From: UBA6168 sp964423205
Lineage (GTDB): Bacteria; Bacteroidota; Bacteroidia; Chitinophagales; Saprospiraceae
Direction of reading: 5' to 3'
Length of the DNA: 64,000 nucleotides
NCBI GenBank assembly: GCA_964423205.1
Contig: CAYRDX010000010.1
Span: forward strand, 1 to 64,000
Shown: positions 37,245 through 46,404 of the stretch, one piece after another
How the letters are laid out: each line of letters opens with the position of its first letter
How positions within the stretch are numbered: the stretch's first letter is position 1
Program-made: the position numbers and the translations under genes
Notes under the pieces: generated by a model
What the model saw: the letters and a program-made list of their open reading frames with translations, nothing else
Database searches by the model: none
Told to the model about the DNA's origin: nothing

Positions 37245-38126
37245 TTAACTGCCACTCGGTCTTTTCATGGCATTCAATCCTCTTTCCCTGTTGAGCATCC
37301 CGTAATTGACAACTCTGTATTGTTGTTGCCTCAGCAAATCATGAAACTCTCTGGAAATCAGGGCATTCAATTCTGCCTGCCGGTGTCTGCTCATTTCCTT
37401 CAGTCCGAAAATATTCAAATCCTCCATTGCATTCATTTCAGGCGTCTCCAGTCCGATGTGAAAAACCAGCAATTTTACTGGTCCCGTCGTAAGTGAGCTC
37501 ACTTTTGAAATCAGTGTATCGTGTTTGCTTTCGATTGGGGCGGCATATACGCCATCCACGCCCTCCTCTTCGTAATAGCGGGAAATGGAAAGACGGTATT
37601 CAGCAGCCAATTTTTCCACAATAGCCCTTGTGGCAGGGGTTTGGACTGCAGTGCCCATGTGATAATCGAGGTAATCGATTTTCAGACCGGCTTTCAGACC
37701 TTTTTCAATCTGGGCACGCAGCTCCTTTTCTATTTCAACCAATGATGGATTACTATCAAAAAGAGCACTTCTCGATCCGTGGAAATACCCCATTGAATCA
37801 ACGAGGCTGGGAACTGCATTTTTACCGGTGACTGGTCCCCATTTGTAATTTTTCCATTCCGAATTTAGCGTCAGGTGAATTCCGACGGAAACATTGGAAT
37901 ATTTTTTCAGGATTTCAGCTCCTTCCATAAACCAGGGACAGGGCGTCATCACGGACATTGAAACTGGAATTCCTGTCTCAAGAACAGCTTTTGCAGCCAT
38001 ATTTACAGAATGGCACATCCCAATGTCATCGCAACGGATCAGAATCGGAATCTTATTACTGTTGGTTTGCGCAAATGACATTAAGGCTATCAGGCAGAAT
38101 AGTTGGAACAGAGATATTCTTTTCAT
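37245..38126 (-). CDS. ChbG/YdjC-family carbohydrate deacetylase, exported
   Basis: 293 residues. Signal peptide MKRISLFQLFCLIALMSFAQ. Family motifs: LIRCDDIGMCHSVN with the metal-binding DD pair, VGIHLTLNSEWKNYKWGPV and IDYLDYHMGT with further ligands, and LLVFHIGLETPEM. ChbG-type enzymes remove N-acetyl groups from chitooligosaccharides or related sugars; an exported form may act on host or algal glycans in the periplasm. The 3' end is 18 bp from the end of the GH97 gene (convergent). A repeat element starts at its 5' end. Confidence 0.85.
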   Translation of the reverse strand: MKRISLFQLFCLIALMSFAQTNSNKIPILIRCDDIGMCHSVNMAAKAVLETGIPVSMSVMTPCPWFMEGAEILKKYSNVSVGIHLTLNSEWKNYKWGPVTGKNAVPSLVDSMGYFHGSRSALFDSNPSLVEIEKELRAQIEKGLKAGLKIDYLDYHMGTAVQTPATRAIVEKLAAEYRLSISRYYEEEGVDGVYAAPIESKHDTLISKVSSLTTGPVKLLVFHIGLETPEMNAMEDLNIFGLKEMSRHRQAELNALISREFHDLLRQQQYRVVNYGMLNRERGLNAMKRPSGS

Positions 38127-38138
38127 TGCGTAGAGTTA

Positions 38139-38241
38139 AGGAACAAGTAAAAAGTAAAAAGGCAAAAGGCAAAAGTTTTCCAACTGATTTTCAATTGGTT
38201 AAGCAAACAATTTGGCTATTTTATTTTTGACTCATTACTAA
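38139..38241. repeat. Intergenic repeat element, minimal form
   Basis: 103 bp with left end GTTAAGGAACAAGTAAAAAG, a very short core (AAAAAGGCAAAAGGCAAAAG), then the conserved right end CCAACTGATTTTCAATTGG through GACTCATTACTAAG. Same ends as 18416-18651 but without hairpins or GCCAAC array. It supplies the stop codon of the small gene at 38238-38441. Confidence 0.7.
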
Positions 38242-38441
38242 GATGATAAAATAATTACAGCGGCCAATACCAGTATGTGGGCAGTCCAACCATAACAATG
38301 CAGCCATTGCCATGGCTTGTGCTCCTTAATAAACGCCACGGCCAACTTATGCAGCAATATGGTAGTGAAAAACTGTTTTGAAAATTCAACCCCCTTCTCC
38401 AGGTGGTGCTGAATGTCCCTATTGTTGGTTTCTGTTGGCAT
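38238..38441 (-). CDS. Small membrane protein, tentative
   Basis: 67 residues starting MPTETNNRDIQHHLEKG, with an amphipathic region (SKQFFTTILLHKLAVAFI) and one membrane helix at the end (AHILVLAAVIILSS). Its TAG stop lies in the last bases of the repeat element, so the natural C-terminus may have been altered by the repeat. An overlapping frame at 38255-38458 is less protein-like. Conserved small genes of this kind are plausible, but I recognise no family. Confidence 0.4.
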   Translation of the reverse strand: MPTETNNRDIQHHLEKGVEFSKQFFTTILLHKLAVAFIKEHKPWQWLHCYGWTAHILVLAAVIILSS

Positions 38442-38515
38442 GTGTCATTTTGTGTCAAAAGGAAGCTGAAATTTAGATATTTTCAGTAGAATCACAGGCC
38501 ACTTTGGATTTGGAA

Positions 38516-38559
38516 TAAAAAAAAAGGATTACAAAAACCTGTAAGCTTTTGTAATCCTT
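38516..38559 (-). terminator. Terminator of the lipoprotein gene 38643-39452
   Basis: Stem AAGGATTACAAAA (38524-38536) with TTTTGTAATCCTT (38547-38559), 13 bp, loop 10 bases. On the minus strand it is followed by a run of T (A at 38516-38523 on plus). It is 83 bp after the stop of the minus-strand gene. Confidence 0.75.
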
Positions 38560-38642
38560 AAAAAATCAAGTTATAGCTGTTTGAAACAGGCCAATTATTC
38601 CAATGGCCGGAAATTCAAACTGCTATAAACAAATTTGTCTAT

Positions 38643-39452
38643 CTACTGCCCCGGCGCCGGATCATCCACCAAAGTGAACACCCTCTCCACCGGGTTAAGG
38701 GGTGTCTGAACGGGATTCCCGTCTTTGTCAACAAGTGTCAGTTTAATCTTATTTTCTCCGATAGGAAGCCCCTCCAGATAGTATGGTTGCCATACATCCA
38801 CAGTGAATTCAGTGGTGTCGTTGATCAGTATTTTCACCTTATTGCCATCCGGGCTCAGTGTCGTGTTTACCAGGAAGAAGTCGAGCATTACTTTGTCAGT
38901 CTCTGCCTTGCCGACATAATTCCCCTTTGGGCGGCTGTAAAAGAGCATAGGTTCGGAGACAGCCGCAGACTTGGTAATCGACTTAGCAGCCACCGTTACT
39001 TTCTGAGCAAGGCTGGCAGGTTTGGTCTTGATACTCTCATGGTAGGAGCGGGAGAGGAAGGAGAGAATATAATGCTCTCCATCCGCTACTTCATGGTCAA
39101 ATTCAGCCGTATACTTGGCGATATAAGGCTCATCGTCAACGATGAGGTGGATGTGCTGACCCTCTTCGGAGTTAGCACACATTTTCTGTGGTGCGTCGGG
39201 AGTCTGTGCGCCCAATTGGTAATCCGTGGATTCTATCTGATATGTAAACTTTCCATTCTTATAGGTCATCCCCTTGATGGTCGCATCGGGATACTGAACG
39301 GAAGGTTCAAAGGCTTTAATGGTAATCTCTTTCACTACAGTCGTATCAGTTGCCTCTTCTGCTGAGGATTCACCGGAACCTGTACCGCAGGCACTGAAAA
39401 ACATCACGGCTGCCAGGACAACCAATAAGGAAAACAAGGTGTTCTTTTTCAT
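38643..39452 (-). CDS. Lipoprotein with DUF-like binding domains, function unknown
   Basis: 269 residues. Lipobox VMFFSAC (C at about residue 22) and an acidic linker. The first domain contains GQHIHLIVDDEPYIAKYTAEFDH and the second NKVKILINDTTEFTVDVWQP, both beta-rich. A sequence of this pattern is sometimes annotated as a phosphopeptide-binding protein in Bacteroidota, but I see no forkhead-associated or other binding signature, so I leave it as unknown. A strong terminator follows. The divergent neighbour is a copper ATPase, but no cysteine or methionine cluster links it to metal handling. Confidence 0.6.
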   Translation of the reverse strand: MKKNTLFSLLVVLAAVMFFSACGTGSGESSAEEATDTTVVKEITIKAFEPSVQYPDATIKGMTYKNGKFTYQIESTDYQLGAQTPDAPQKMCANSEEGQHIHLIVDDEPYIAKYTAEFDHEVADGEHYILSFLSRSYHESIKTKPASLAQKVTVAAKSITKSAAVSEPMLFYSRPKGNYVGKAETDKVMLDFFLVNTTLSPDGNKVKILINDTTEFTVDVWQPYYLEGLPIGENKIKLTLVDKDGNPVQTPLNPVERVFTLVDDPAPGQ

Positions 39453-39606
39453 TAGTTTTATTTTGAATTAAAATTTGAACCGGAAAAGTAAAACGGAGGT
39501 GTTTCAATACAAGCCGGGCAATTCAATTTGCCTTTATCCTTTTTACTTTTGCCATACTGTTCCACCAACATATTTATCCGACTTTTAGTTTAGACAAAAG
39601 CTTCAA

Positions 39607-41718
39607 ATGAACAAATCGACAGAAATACAGGTAGAAGGCATGAGCTGTCAGAGTTGCGCAAACAACATCAATACTTTTCTGGCAAAGAAAGGCCTGAAGG
39701 ATATTGCCGTCAATTTTTCCACCGGGCAGGTGCGTTTCGTCCAAGGTGAAGTGGAAGTGCCCATGGACGATATCAATAACGGCATCAGGAAACTGGGCTA
39801 CACGGTGGCCGGAGATCTTGACAAACCACCTTTCTGGACCTTGAAACGCAAACTCATCGTTTCGGCCATCTTCACCTTCCCACTCTTGCTGGAACACTTT
39901 TTTATGATGGCCGGTATCCCCTTCCTGCAAAATAATTGGGTGCAATTGGCGCTCTGTCTTCCCGTTTACTCATTAGGCTTTTTCTATTTCGGTGGTTCAA
40001 GCTGGAATGCCCTGAAAAACGGAAACGTGCACATGGACATGCTGATATTTATCGGCAGCACGGCGGCCTTTGTCTATAGCCTCATCGGCACCTTCCAGGA
40101 TAACCACATTTACATTTTTTATGAAACAGCAGCCACCATCATCACATTGGTACTGACAGGTAATTACCTTGAACACCACTCCGTGAAACAAACCACTACT
40201 GCCATTGAAGACCTGACACGCCTCCAGGTTGAATGGGTACGTAAAATCATGCCTTCGGGCACAGTGGTAACCATCGAGGCTGAAGAAGTTATGCCCGGCG
40301 ACTGGCTGCAGGTGAATGAAGGTGATAAAATTCCGGTGGACGGCACCATCTTAAAAGGTGCTGCCGACGTAGATGAATCCATGCTCACCGGTGAAAGCCT
40401 GCCGGTCAGTAAAACGGAAAATGATGGCGTCATTGGTGGCTCTATGGTTACTCAAGGCAATTTCACTATGGCAGCAACAGCAGCCATGCGGGACACAGTG
40501 CTGAGCCAGATGATTGAACTGGTGAAATCAGCACAGCAGAACAAACCCGATATCCAACGGCTCGCGGATAAAATAAGCAGCGTTTTTGTTCCGGCAGTTT
40601 TGATGATTGCCTTGCTCACCTTTACGCTATCAGCTTTTGTATTTGGCATCAGCCCACAGGAAGCTATGATGCGCAGTATTGCAGTTCTCGTCATTTCCTG
40701 CCCTTGTGCCATGGGTCTCGCAACACCAACTGCTGTTATGGTGGGAGTGGGCAGGTTGGCCAAAAACGGCATTCTGGTGAAAGGTGGGCATACCCTCGAG
40801 GTCTTTTCCAACATAAAGAACTTTGTTTTTGATAAAACAGGAACCCTCACTTCCGGTGATTTCAAAATAAAGGACATTACCTATGTCAATGGCGAATCCG
40901 CCAATACCAATTCCATGATTCTGAAAATGGAGCAACATTCATCGCATCCTGTGGCCAAATCGCTGGTTAGGGAACTGGAAAATAGTGAACGCTTCGAAAT
41001 GAATGGCGGTGCACCGAAAATCAGAAAGATAAAAGAACTGAAAGGACAGGGCGTTACTGCTGAAGACCTCGAAGGAAATGTTTACAGGCTCGGCTCAAGA
41101 CGTTTTGCAGCGCCATTTTTGGAGGAAGGCACTGCCCCACTCTATTTCTCCAAAAATGACACATTGCTGGCCTCCATAGAAATTGAAGATGATGTGAAAG
41201 AGAACACAGCAGTTGTGATTGACTACCTGAAAAAAGAAGGTAAAAACCCAATCATTCTCAGTGGTGACCGGGAGGAGAAAACAGCGGCAGTAGCCAGGCA
41301 ACTCAATATTTCCGAATACTATGCTGAGCAATTGCCGGCGCAAAAACTGGAAGTAATTGAAAAATTGAATGCAAATGCATCGACGGCCATGATTGGAGAC
41401 GGAATCAATGACGCACCTGCTTTAGCCAAAGCCACCATAGGTGTCTCGCTGAGCAATGCCTCTCAGGTAGCCATGCAATCCGCACAAATCATCCTGCTCA
41501 ATGGCTCACTGGACCGGCTGCCCAAGGCTTTAGCCATTTCCAAAGCCACCCTTACCACCATCAAACAAAACCTGTTCTGGGCATTTTCCTATAACATTGT
41601 GGCGATACCGGTAGCATTTCTTGGCTTCCTGAGTCCCATGTGGGGAGCACTGTTTATGGCCTTTTCCGATGTGGTGGTGATTGGAAATTCTATACGGTTG
41701 AAGACGAGGAAGATTTAG
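39607..41718 (+). CDS. copA: Copper-translocating P-type ATPase
   Basis: 703 residues. N-terminal heavy-metal-associated domain with GMSCQSC (about residues 11-17). P1B-ATPase features: the TGE actuator loop (MLTGESLPV), the CPC metal site in VISCPCAMGLATPTAV, phosphorylation motif FDKTGTLTSGD, SSHPVAKS nucleotide loop, and MIGDGINDAPALAKA hinge. The CPC and HP loop are those of Cu(I) exporters. It has one metal-binding domain. Monocistronic; a heptamer array begins at its stop codon. Confidence 0.93.
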   Translation: MNKSTEIQVEGMSCQSCANNINTFLAKKGLKDIAVNFSTGQVRFVQGEVEVPMDDINNGIRKLGYTVAGDLDKPPFWTLKRKLIVSAIFTFPLLLEHFFMMAGIPFLQNNWVQLALCLPVYSLGFFYFGGSSWNALKNGNVHMDMLIFIGSTAAFVYSLIGTFQDNHIYIFYETAATIITLVLTGNYLEHHSVKQTTTAIEDLTRLQVEWVRKIMPSGTVVTIEAEEVMPGDWLQVNEGDKIPVDGTILKGAADVDESMLTGESLPVSKTENDGVIGGSMVTQGNFTMAATAAMRDTVLSQMIELVKSAQQNKPDIQRLADKISSVFVPAVLMIALLTFTLSAFVFGISPQEAMMRSIAVLVISCPCAMGLATPTAVMVGVGRLAKNGILVKGGHTLEVFSNIKNFVFDKTGTLTSGDFKIKDITYVNGESANTNSMILKMEQHSSHPVAKSLVRELENSERFEMNGGAPKIRKIKELKGQGVTAEDLEGNVYRLGSRRFAAPFLEEGTAPLYFSKNDTLLASIEIEDDVKENTAVVIDYLKKEGKNPIILSGDREEKTAAVARQLNISEYYAEQLPAQKLEVIEKLNANASTAMIGDGINDAPALAKATIGVSLSNASQVAMQSAQIILLNGSLDRLPKALAISKATLTTIKQNLFWAFSYNIVAIPVAFLGFLSPMWGALFMAFSDVVVIGNSIRLKTRKI

Positions 41719-41835
41719 CTGTTGGCTGTTGGCTGTTAGCTGTTAGCTATTGGCTGTTATCTGTTAGCTATTGGCTGTTAGCTGTTGGCTGTTAGCTGTT
41801 AGCTATTGGCTGTGGGCTGTTAGCTGTTGGGTATT
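41719..41835. repeat. GCTGTTR heptamer array
   Basis: About 16 consecutive 7-bp units directly after the copA stop: GCTGTTG, GCTGTTA, GCTATTG, TCTGTTA, GCTGTGG and the like. Units differ by point changes but phase is kept. GCTGTTG is the reverse complement of CAACAGC, so this is the AGCCAAC family in the other orientation. It runs from the copA end to the broken RHS gene. Confidence 0.75.
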
Positions 41836-41935
41836 GACCGCTTACTCATTCAGTAATAGCTGCTTACCTATTTGGGATTGGATTTTTCTGCAAGCTGCTT
41901 CGTCACTGGCATTTTAGCTTAAGATAACAAGGCTT

Positions 41936-43827
41936 TTGGAGTTAACTTCCAGCCGCCAAAAGCCAAGTGCTTATTGCAAAAACGGCGCTTACTGGCCGAT
42001 AGTTACCGGAACTCCTTTTTCTCTTACTCAATACGAAAACTCACCCCTGAGCCGGGTAATTTCGGCCACACCCCCTGGAGGCTACGCCACGACTACATCC
42101 TACGGAGCCAATACCTCAGTTATTGCTGTACCGGGCACCGGCATCTCTTATCCCGTCGGCAGCCTTTATGAAACCAAGGTCACCGACCCCGACAACCGCG
42201 TGAACATTACCTATACCGACAAACGGGGCCGTGTGATTCTCAGCAGTCAAACAGACAGTAACGGCACCAGTCCGGCAGACACCTATCATCAGTACGACGA
42301 TAAAGACCGCTTGATTCGGGTTATTCCACCGGGTGCTACTACTGCGAATGCGGATTTGATTTATGCCTACGAATACGACAGCCGGGACCGGATGACTAAG
42401 AAAAAAGTACCAGGCGCAGGCAACATGTATATGAAATACAATGTGCGCGACCTGCTGGTATTCTCCCGCGACAGCAACCTGGTCTCTTCCGGCCAGTGCA
42501 CAGGCCATAAATACGATGATTACGGCCGCGTGCTGGAAACAGGCCTGGTGAGCGGATTTCCGTCTGACCCCAACGCTTCCTTTAGCTTTTTGGAACTGCA
42601 AAGCAAAAACTTCTACGACGGCTACGATGGAAGTACCCAACTCAACCTGGCCAGCTTCCCGCAGTACAGGGGCAAGGTGCGTCGCAATGAAAACCGCGTG
42701 CTCGGAACAAACACCTGGCTGCACAGTACCTTTACTTATGATGCTTACGGTCGCATCACCCAAACCCAGGGCAACAGTTACCTGAACAGCACTACTGCCA
42801 ATGCCGAAACCACGGTCAACACTTACGACTTTTCCGATTTTCTAATGCTATCCACCCGAACGCATCTGCCCGGTTCGGCTGCGGCTACCGGCAATCAGAC
42901 CATCAAAACGAACTACCTGAACGACCAGGCCGGTCGAAAAACGGATTTACTGCTGGAAATAGGAGGAATCAACACCCATCTCGCCAAGTACAGTTACGAC
43001 TACCGGGAACGCCTCATAGAGCGAAACCTGCACTCGGGCCAGTACGGCAGCACCTGGGCCTGGCTCCAGAGCGTGGACTACGCCTACAATGACCAGAATT
43101 GGCTTACCGCCATTAACACCAAAAACGCAACTGGCTCTAATCTGGCACTCAGCGCGACCTGCACCCCTGCTATGCCGACTCCGGGCAGTACAGCATTGGT
43201 TGTGTACCCGGAAGACAACGACCTGTTCTATCTGGAACTCCGATACGACCAGCTCTTCACCACTTCCTCATCCACCGGTGGCACGATAAGTGGTTTAGGC
43301 GGCACAGTGCAAAAGAATGGCAACATTGCACAAATGGCCTGGCGCACGCGGGGGCGTGAAAGACAGGTTTACAGTTTCACTTACGACCACCTCAGTCGCC
43401 TGAGTTCCGCCAGCTACTTCGACGTCAATAATTCAAACTCAGCCACTGCCAGCAACTGCTTCAACGAATCACTCAGCTACGACATCAGGGGTAATATCCT
43501 CAGCCTGCAACGCAGGGGTTTCTACCAGGACGGAAGTACCTGCACTTTCGGCCAGATAGACAACTTAACCTACTCCTACGCTTCCAACAGCAACCGGCTT
43601 ACCTCCATTGCAGATGCAACGTCACTATCGGCAGCAAGAGCACGAGGCTTCAACCCCGGCCTGGGAGGAAGCGGCTACACCTACCCCGAGTACTCGGGGG
43701 CAACGGCAACCTCAAAACAGATTCCTACAAAGGCATCACCAACATAAGCTATAATCACCTAAATATATCCGCTGGAACTGTCAAAGCGATTCAAACGGCT
43801 AATTCTACAAAGATACCGCCTCGCTGA
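41936..43827 (+). pseudogene. RHS/YD-repeat protein, truncated at both ends and frameshifted
   Basis: A long frame with tandem YD-type repeats (YTDKRGRVILSSQTD, YQYDDKDRLIRVIPPG-like, YEYDSRDRMTKK, YDYRERLIERN), as in Bacteroidota RHS proteins. It begins only with a TTG at 41936, with the signal and N-terminal domain missing. At 43684-43699 the palindrome CCCCGAGTACTCGGGG breaks the frame; the +1 frame continues with NGNLKTDSYKGITNISYNHL, the normal continuation, to a TGA at 43825-43827. The core RHS domain and any C-terminal toxin are absent. It is not functional as read. Confidence 0.85.
43684..43699. repeat. 16-bp perfect palindrome inside the RHS pseudogene
   Basis: CCCCGAGTACTCGGGG, identical to 21516-21531 in an intergenic element and close to 18458-18473. 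It lies exactly at the switch between the two RHS reading frames; canonical YTYD-NGNL would need only two codons here. Confidence 0.75.
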
Positions 43828-43868
43828 GGCGCCAAATATTTACAATCTTTAAGAATTCTGAATTCTGA

Positions 43869-43914
43869 AAGCCAACTTTTAAACAGCCAAATGCCAAAAG
43901 CCAACAGCCAATAG
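43869..43914. repeat. AGCCAAC heptamer array
   Basis: Units AGCCAAC, AGCCAAA, TGCCAAA, AGCCAAC, AGCCAAT, spaced by 7-8 bases, running into the stop of sbcD at 43915-43917. Same family as 18416-18651 and, in reverse orientation, 41719-41835. Confidence 0.65.
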
Positions 43915-45135
43915 CTAAGAAGCATCCAACTGCTCCTTCCTCCAAACTTCAAGTTCTTTGAAGGTTTGCAGCAGTTCATCCATGTTTTCCGGTGCGATGC
44001 CGGCGCTTTCACATTTTTTGGTAAATACGTCGATAGGTGACAGGTCTCCAAGTTCTTTAAGCTCGAACAGGTCTTCCGTTTGCTTCCTGTCCAATTGGAG
44101 GCGGGTACGGAGTAAGTCAATGTTTTTGCCGGTCAAATATTCCCGTAATTCATTGTCGAGATTGGGGATAGCGGTATCGGATTCCACGGTCACTTCGAGC
44201 CATGTCGCCAGCCCGTCTTTATAATTTTCATGGAGTTCATCCAGTCGCTGGAAAACCTTGTCGTAGGTCGTTTCTACGGATTTTAGCCTGCGGAATAGTG
44301 GCACCTGAATTTCCCGGATGCTTTTGATGGACTTGCCTGAAAACTCCACACAGACCACCACTTTGTCGTCTTTTGTCTCACTGAAACTCAGGGGAATGAG
44401 AGAGCCGCTATAGCGGATATGTTCCATTTTACCGACAGCCTGCGGGCGGTGGATATGCCCAAGAGCCACATAATCAAATTCCTTGGGGAATTGTTCGGCA
44501 TTAATGTTTTCAAGATTGCCCAGATAAATGTTGTCCTGTTTATCACTTGCCTTAGCTCCTGTTGCGTACAAGTGGCCTGTTGCAATAATCGGCATATCTT
44601 TCGGCGATTTGGATTCTGCCAGTTTGCCAACTTCTCTGAAATGATTTACAATCCCCTGTTTTGTCCTTTCCTCACGGTCCTGAATGCTTTCGCCGGGAAT
44701 TGCTTTCCTGATATCCTGATCGCGCAGAAAGGGCACGGCAGCCACAACGCATTCCACTTCTTCTTTTTCATTTCGAAGCTGTATGATTTCATCCTCCGGA
44801 TTTTCGGTAACGCAACCGACCACATGCACATCGAGCAGTTGCAGCAGTTCTTTTGGAGCGTTCAGCATGAGGGGTGAATCGTGATTTCCTCCGGTGATGA
44901 CGACGTGCCGGCAGCTTGTTTTGTGGAGTTTTTTCAAAAAAGTGAAATACAATGTCTGGGCTGAATTGGGAGGATTGCTGATGTCAAAAATATCACCTGC
45001 CACAATCAGGGCATCAATTTTTTCTTTGGATATGGTTTCAACCAGCCAATCCAAAGCAAGGCTGTGTTCTTCATCCCGTTCCCTCGAAATGAACTTTTGG
45101 CCGAGATGCCAATCGGATGTGTGGATTATTTTCAT
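43915..45135 (-). CDS. sbcD: Exonuclease SbcD
   Basis: 406 residues from ATG 45135 (MKIIHTSDWHLGQKFI); an upstream extension is repeat DNA. Metallophosphoesterase motifs: HTSDWHLG, LIVAGDIFDISNP, VVITGGNHDSP and GHIHRPQAV. The C-terminal SbcD cap follows. SbcD is the nuclease subunit that works with the ATPase SbcC on hairpins and double-strand ends. No sbcC lies next to it: the 3' end runs into repeat DNA and a pseudogene. It may be elsewhere on the chromosome. Confidence 0.92.
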   Translation of the reverse strand: MKIIHTSDWHLGQKFISRERDEEHSLALDWLVETISKEKIDALIVAGDIFDISNPPNSAQTLYFTFLKKLHKTSCRHVVITGGNHDSPLMLNAPKELLQLLDVHVVGCVTENPEDEIIQLRNEKEEVECVVAAVPFLRDQDIRKAIPGESIQDREERTKQGIVNHFREVGKLAESKSPKDMPIIATGHLYATGAKASDKQDNIYLGNLENINAEQFPKEFDYVALGHIHRPQAVGKMEHIRYSGSLIPLSFSETKDDKVVVCVEFSGKSIKSIREIQVPLFRRLKSVETTYDKVFQRLDELHENYKDGLATWLEVTVESDTAIPNLDNELREYLTGKNIDLLRTRLQLDRKQTEDLFELKELGDLSPIDVFTKKCESAGIAPENMDELLQTFKELEVWRKEQLDAS

Positions 45136-45139
45136 AGTT

Positions 45140-45207
45140 GCTTTTAGCAGGGGGCGGTTGGCATTTGGCTGGTGGCTGACTACCCCGAAGGGGCAAGCAG
45201 CCAATAG
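45140..45207. repeat. Heptamer-type repeat with CCCCGAAGGGG hairpin
   Basis: Between the 5' end of sbcD and the CMD gene. Words GGTTGGC, TTGGCTG, GGTGGCTG; then CCCCGAAGGGG (45183-45193) followed by CAAGCAGCCAATAGC, as in elements at 18416 and 21493. Confidence 0.65.
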
Positions 45208-45210
45208 CCT

Positions 45211-45801
45211 TCAAACGTGTTTCCCCACTTCCCAGCCTTTTTTCATCAAATAGATTTCCCCACTTTCCTGCGCACCAGCCTCAAGAGTCGTTGCCATGGA
45301 ATCGTTCCAGCGGTTCAGGTAACCGAATAAAGCAATAACGCCCAGCATTTCGACTATTTCGCCATCATCCCAATATATTCTCAGGTTGTCAGAAATAACA
45401 GCATCCACAGCATTGGGTATACTCGAAGCGGCTATGGCAAAGTCCAGCGCAGCTCTTTCGGCTTCACTGAAAGCCGGGTGTGTTTTATAATCCCAGATGT
45501 TTCCCAATTGCTCAGCAGCTGCACCATACCGTTCAGCCGCCCGGATGGTATGTGCCTGACAATAGCGGCAACCGGCATGCAGGCTGGCGACAAAACCAAT
45601 GAGCCGTTTCAGGGCACTTGTGACCCTGCCCTCGTTTTTCATCACCGCCATATTGAGCTCGATAAATGCTTTGGCAATATGTGGGCGGATTTGCATGGTC
45701 AGAACGCTGTTCGGTGGGAAACCAAGTGTTTCATTAAAAAACCGGGCAAGTTCAGCTACTTCAGGATTGGCATCGGTTGGAAGCGGATTGACTAAGGGCA
45801 T
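45211..45801 (-). CDS. Carboxymuconolactone decarboxylase (AhpD-like) family protein
   Basis: 196 residues from ATG 45801 (MPLVNPLPTDANPEVAELAR); the upstream reading-frame extension is low-complexity repeat. The CxxC with following His is visible: C78, C81 and H84 in GCRYCQAHTI, typical of AhpD-like peroxidase or disulfide enzymes of this family. All-helical fold expected. Substrate unknown. Repeats flank it on both sides, so it is a single gene between repeats. Confidence 0.8.
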   Translation of the reverse strand: MPLVNPLPTDANPEVAELARFFNETLGFPPNSVLTMQIRPHIAKAFIELNMAVMKNEGRVTSALKRLIGFVASLHAGCRYCQAHTIRAAERYGAAAEQLGNIWDYKTHPAFSEAERAALDFAIAASSIPNAVDAVISDNLRIYWDDGEIVEMLGVIALFGYLNRWNDSMATTLEAGAQESGEIYLMKKGWEVGKHV

Positions 45802-45814
45802 TTTTGTGAAGTAA

Positions 45815-46085
45815 AAGGTGAAAAGGTAAAAGTATGAAGGCAAAAGTAAAAAGGTAAAAGGCAAAATGGTTAATTGGTTATTTGGTTAATCGGTTAACTG
45901 TAATGGATATAATGGGTGAAATTCATTTTCAACTTGGTTCTAAGTTCTTCATTCATCGTTCATAGTTCATTCCCGAGCCCCGAGGCTTTGGGGCAGGCAT
46001 TCCTATCTCCTATCTCATATCTCATATCTCATATCTCCTATCTCATATCTCATATCTCCTATCTCATAGCTCATAGCTGCCCTAC
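45815..46085. repeat. Compound repeat: AGTAAAA, TTGGTTA and CTCATAT heptamer arrays
   Basis: Upstream of the CMD gene. In order: AAAGGTGAAAAGGTAAAAG words; TTGGTTA/TTTGGTTA units; a G+C-rich CCCGAGCCCCGAGGCTTTGG hairpin at about 45972; then CTCCTAT/CTCATAT/CTCATAG heptamers in strict 7-bp phase. Only simple repeats are seen between 45802 and 46090. Confidence 0.7.
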
Positions 46086-46095
46086 CCTCTTTAAA

Positions 46096-46209
46096 ATGTC
46101 AAATTTTCAGAAATCGCTATTTTCTGTTTATTTAAAGAAATATCTTTTTGGGGAAATGCTGACTGAGGAGATGAAGACTATGCTATCTTATTTAGCCGCT
46201 GGCATTTAG
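46096..46209 (+). CDS. Possible 37-residue peptide, doubtful
   Basis: Frame MSNFQKSLFSVYLKKYLFG ... LAAGI, with a basic amphipathic first half. It lies between repeats and could equally be chance or the end of a lost gene. Function unknown. The rest of the gap to 46370 has no recognised feature. Confidence 0.15.
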   Translation: MSNFQKSLFSVYLKKYLFGEMLTEEMKTMLSYLAAGI

Positions 46210-46370
46210 CAACAATTATGGTGTTGATTCTAATTGATTAGAAAGATGGAATGAGGAGGTGCAGACCCGCGTAATTCAGGTGCATCTTAGTCATACGTGT
46301 TACAACATGGCAGAACCGATTATTTCAGAATGACAAAACCCAAATACAATGGCTAAGTAAAAATTCTACA

Positions 46371-46404
46371 GCCAATAGCAAAAAGCCAATAGCTAACAGC
46401 CACC
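46371..46404. repeat. AGCCAATAGC heptamer repeat at the ychF 3' end
   Basis: Units AGCCAAT, AGCAAAA, AGCCAAT, AGCTAAC, AGCCACC, in 7-bp phase, ending 5 bases before the ychF stop region. Same family as 43869-43914. Confidence 0.6.

Noticed and set aside
38255..38458. Alternative minus-strand frame MTQNDTCQQKPTIG...
   Set aside because: It overlaps 38238-38441 in another frame and looks like random translation; the other frame has a clear membrane helix.
41936..43747. The RHS gene as an intact toxin or polymorphic system
   Set aside because: It lacks the N-terminal secretion part, has a frameshift, and ends before any core or toxin domain.
41719..46404. Repeat arrays as a CRISPR array
   Set aside because: Units are 7-8 bp and contiguous, without spacers or 25-40 bp direct repeats, and no cas genes are near.
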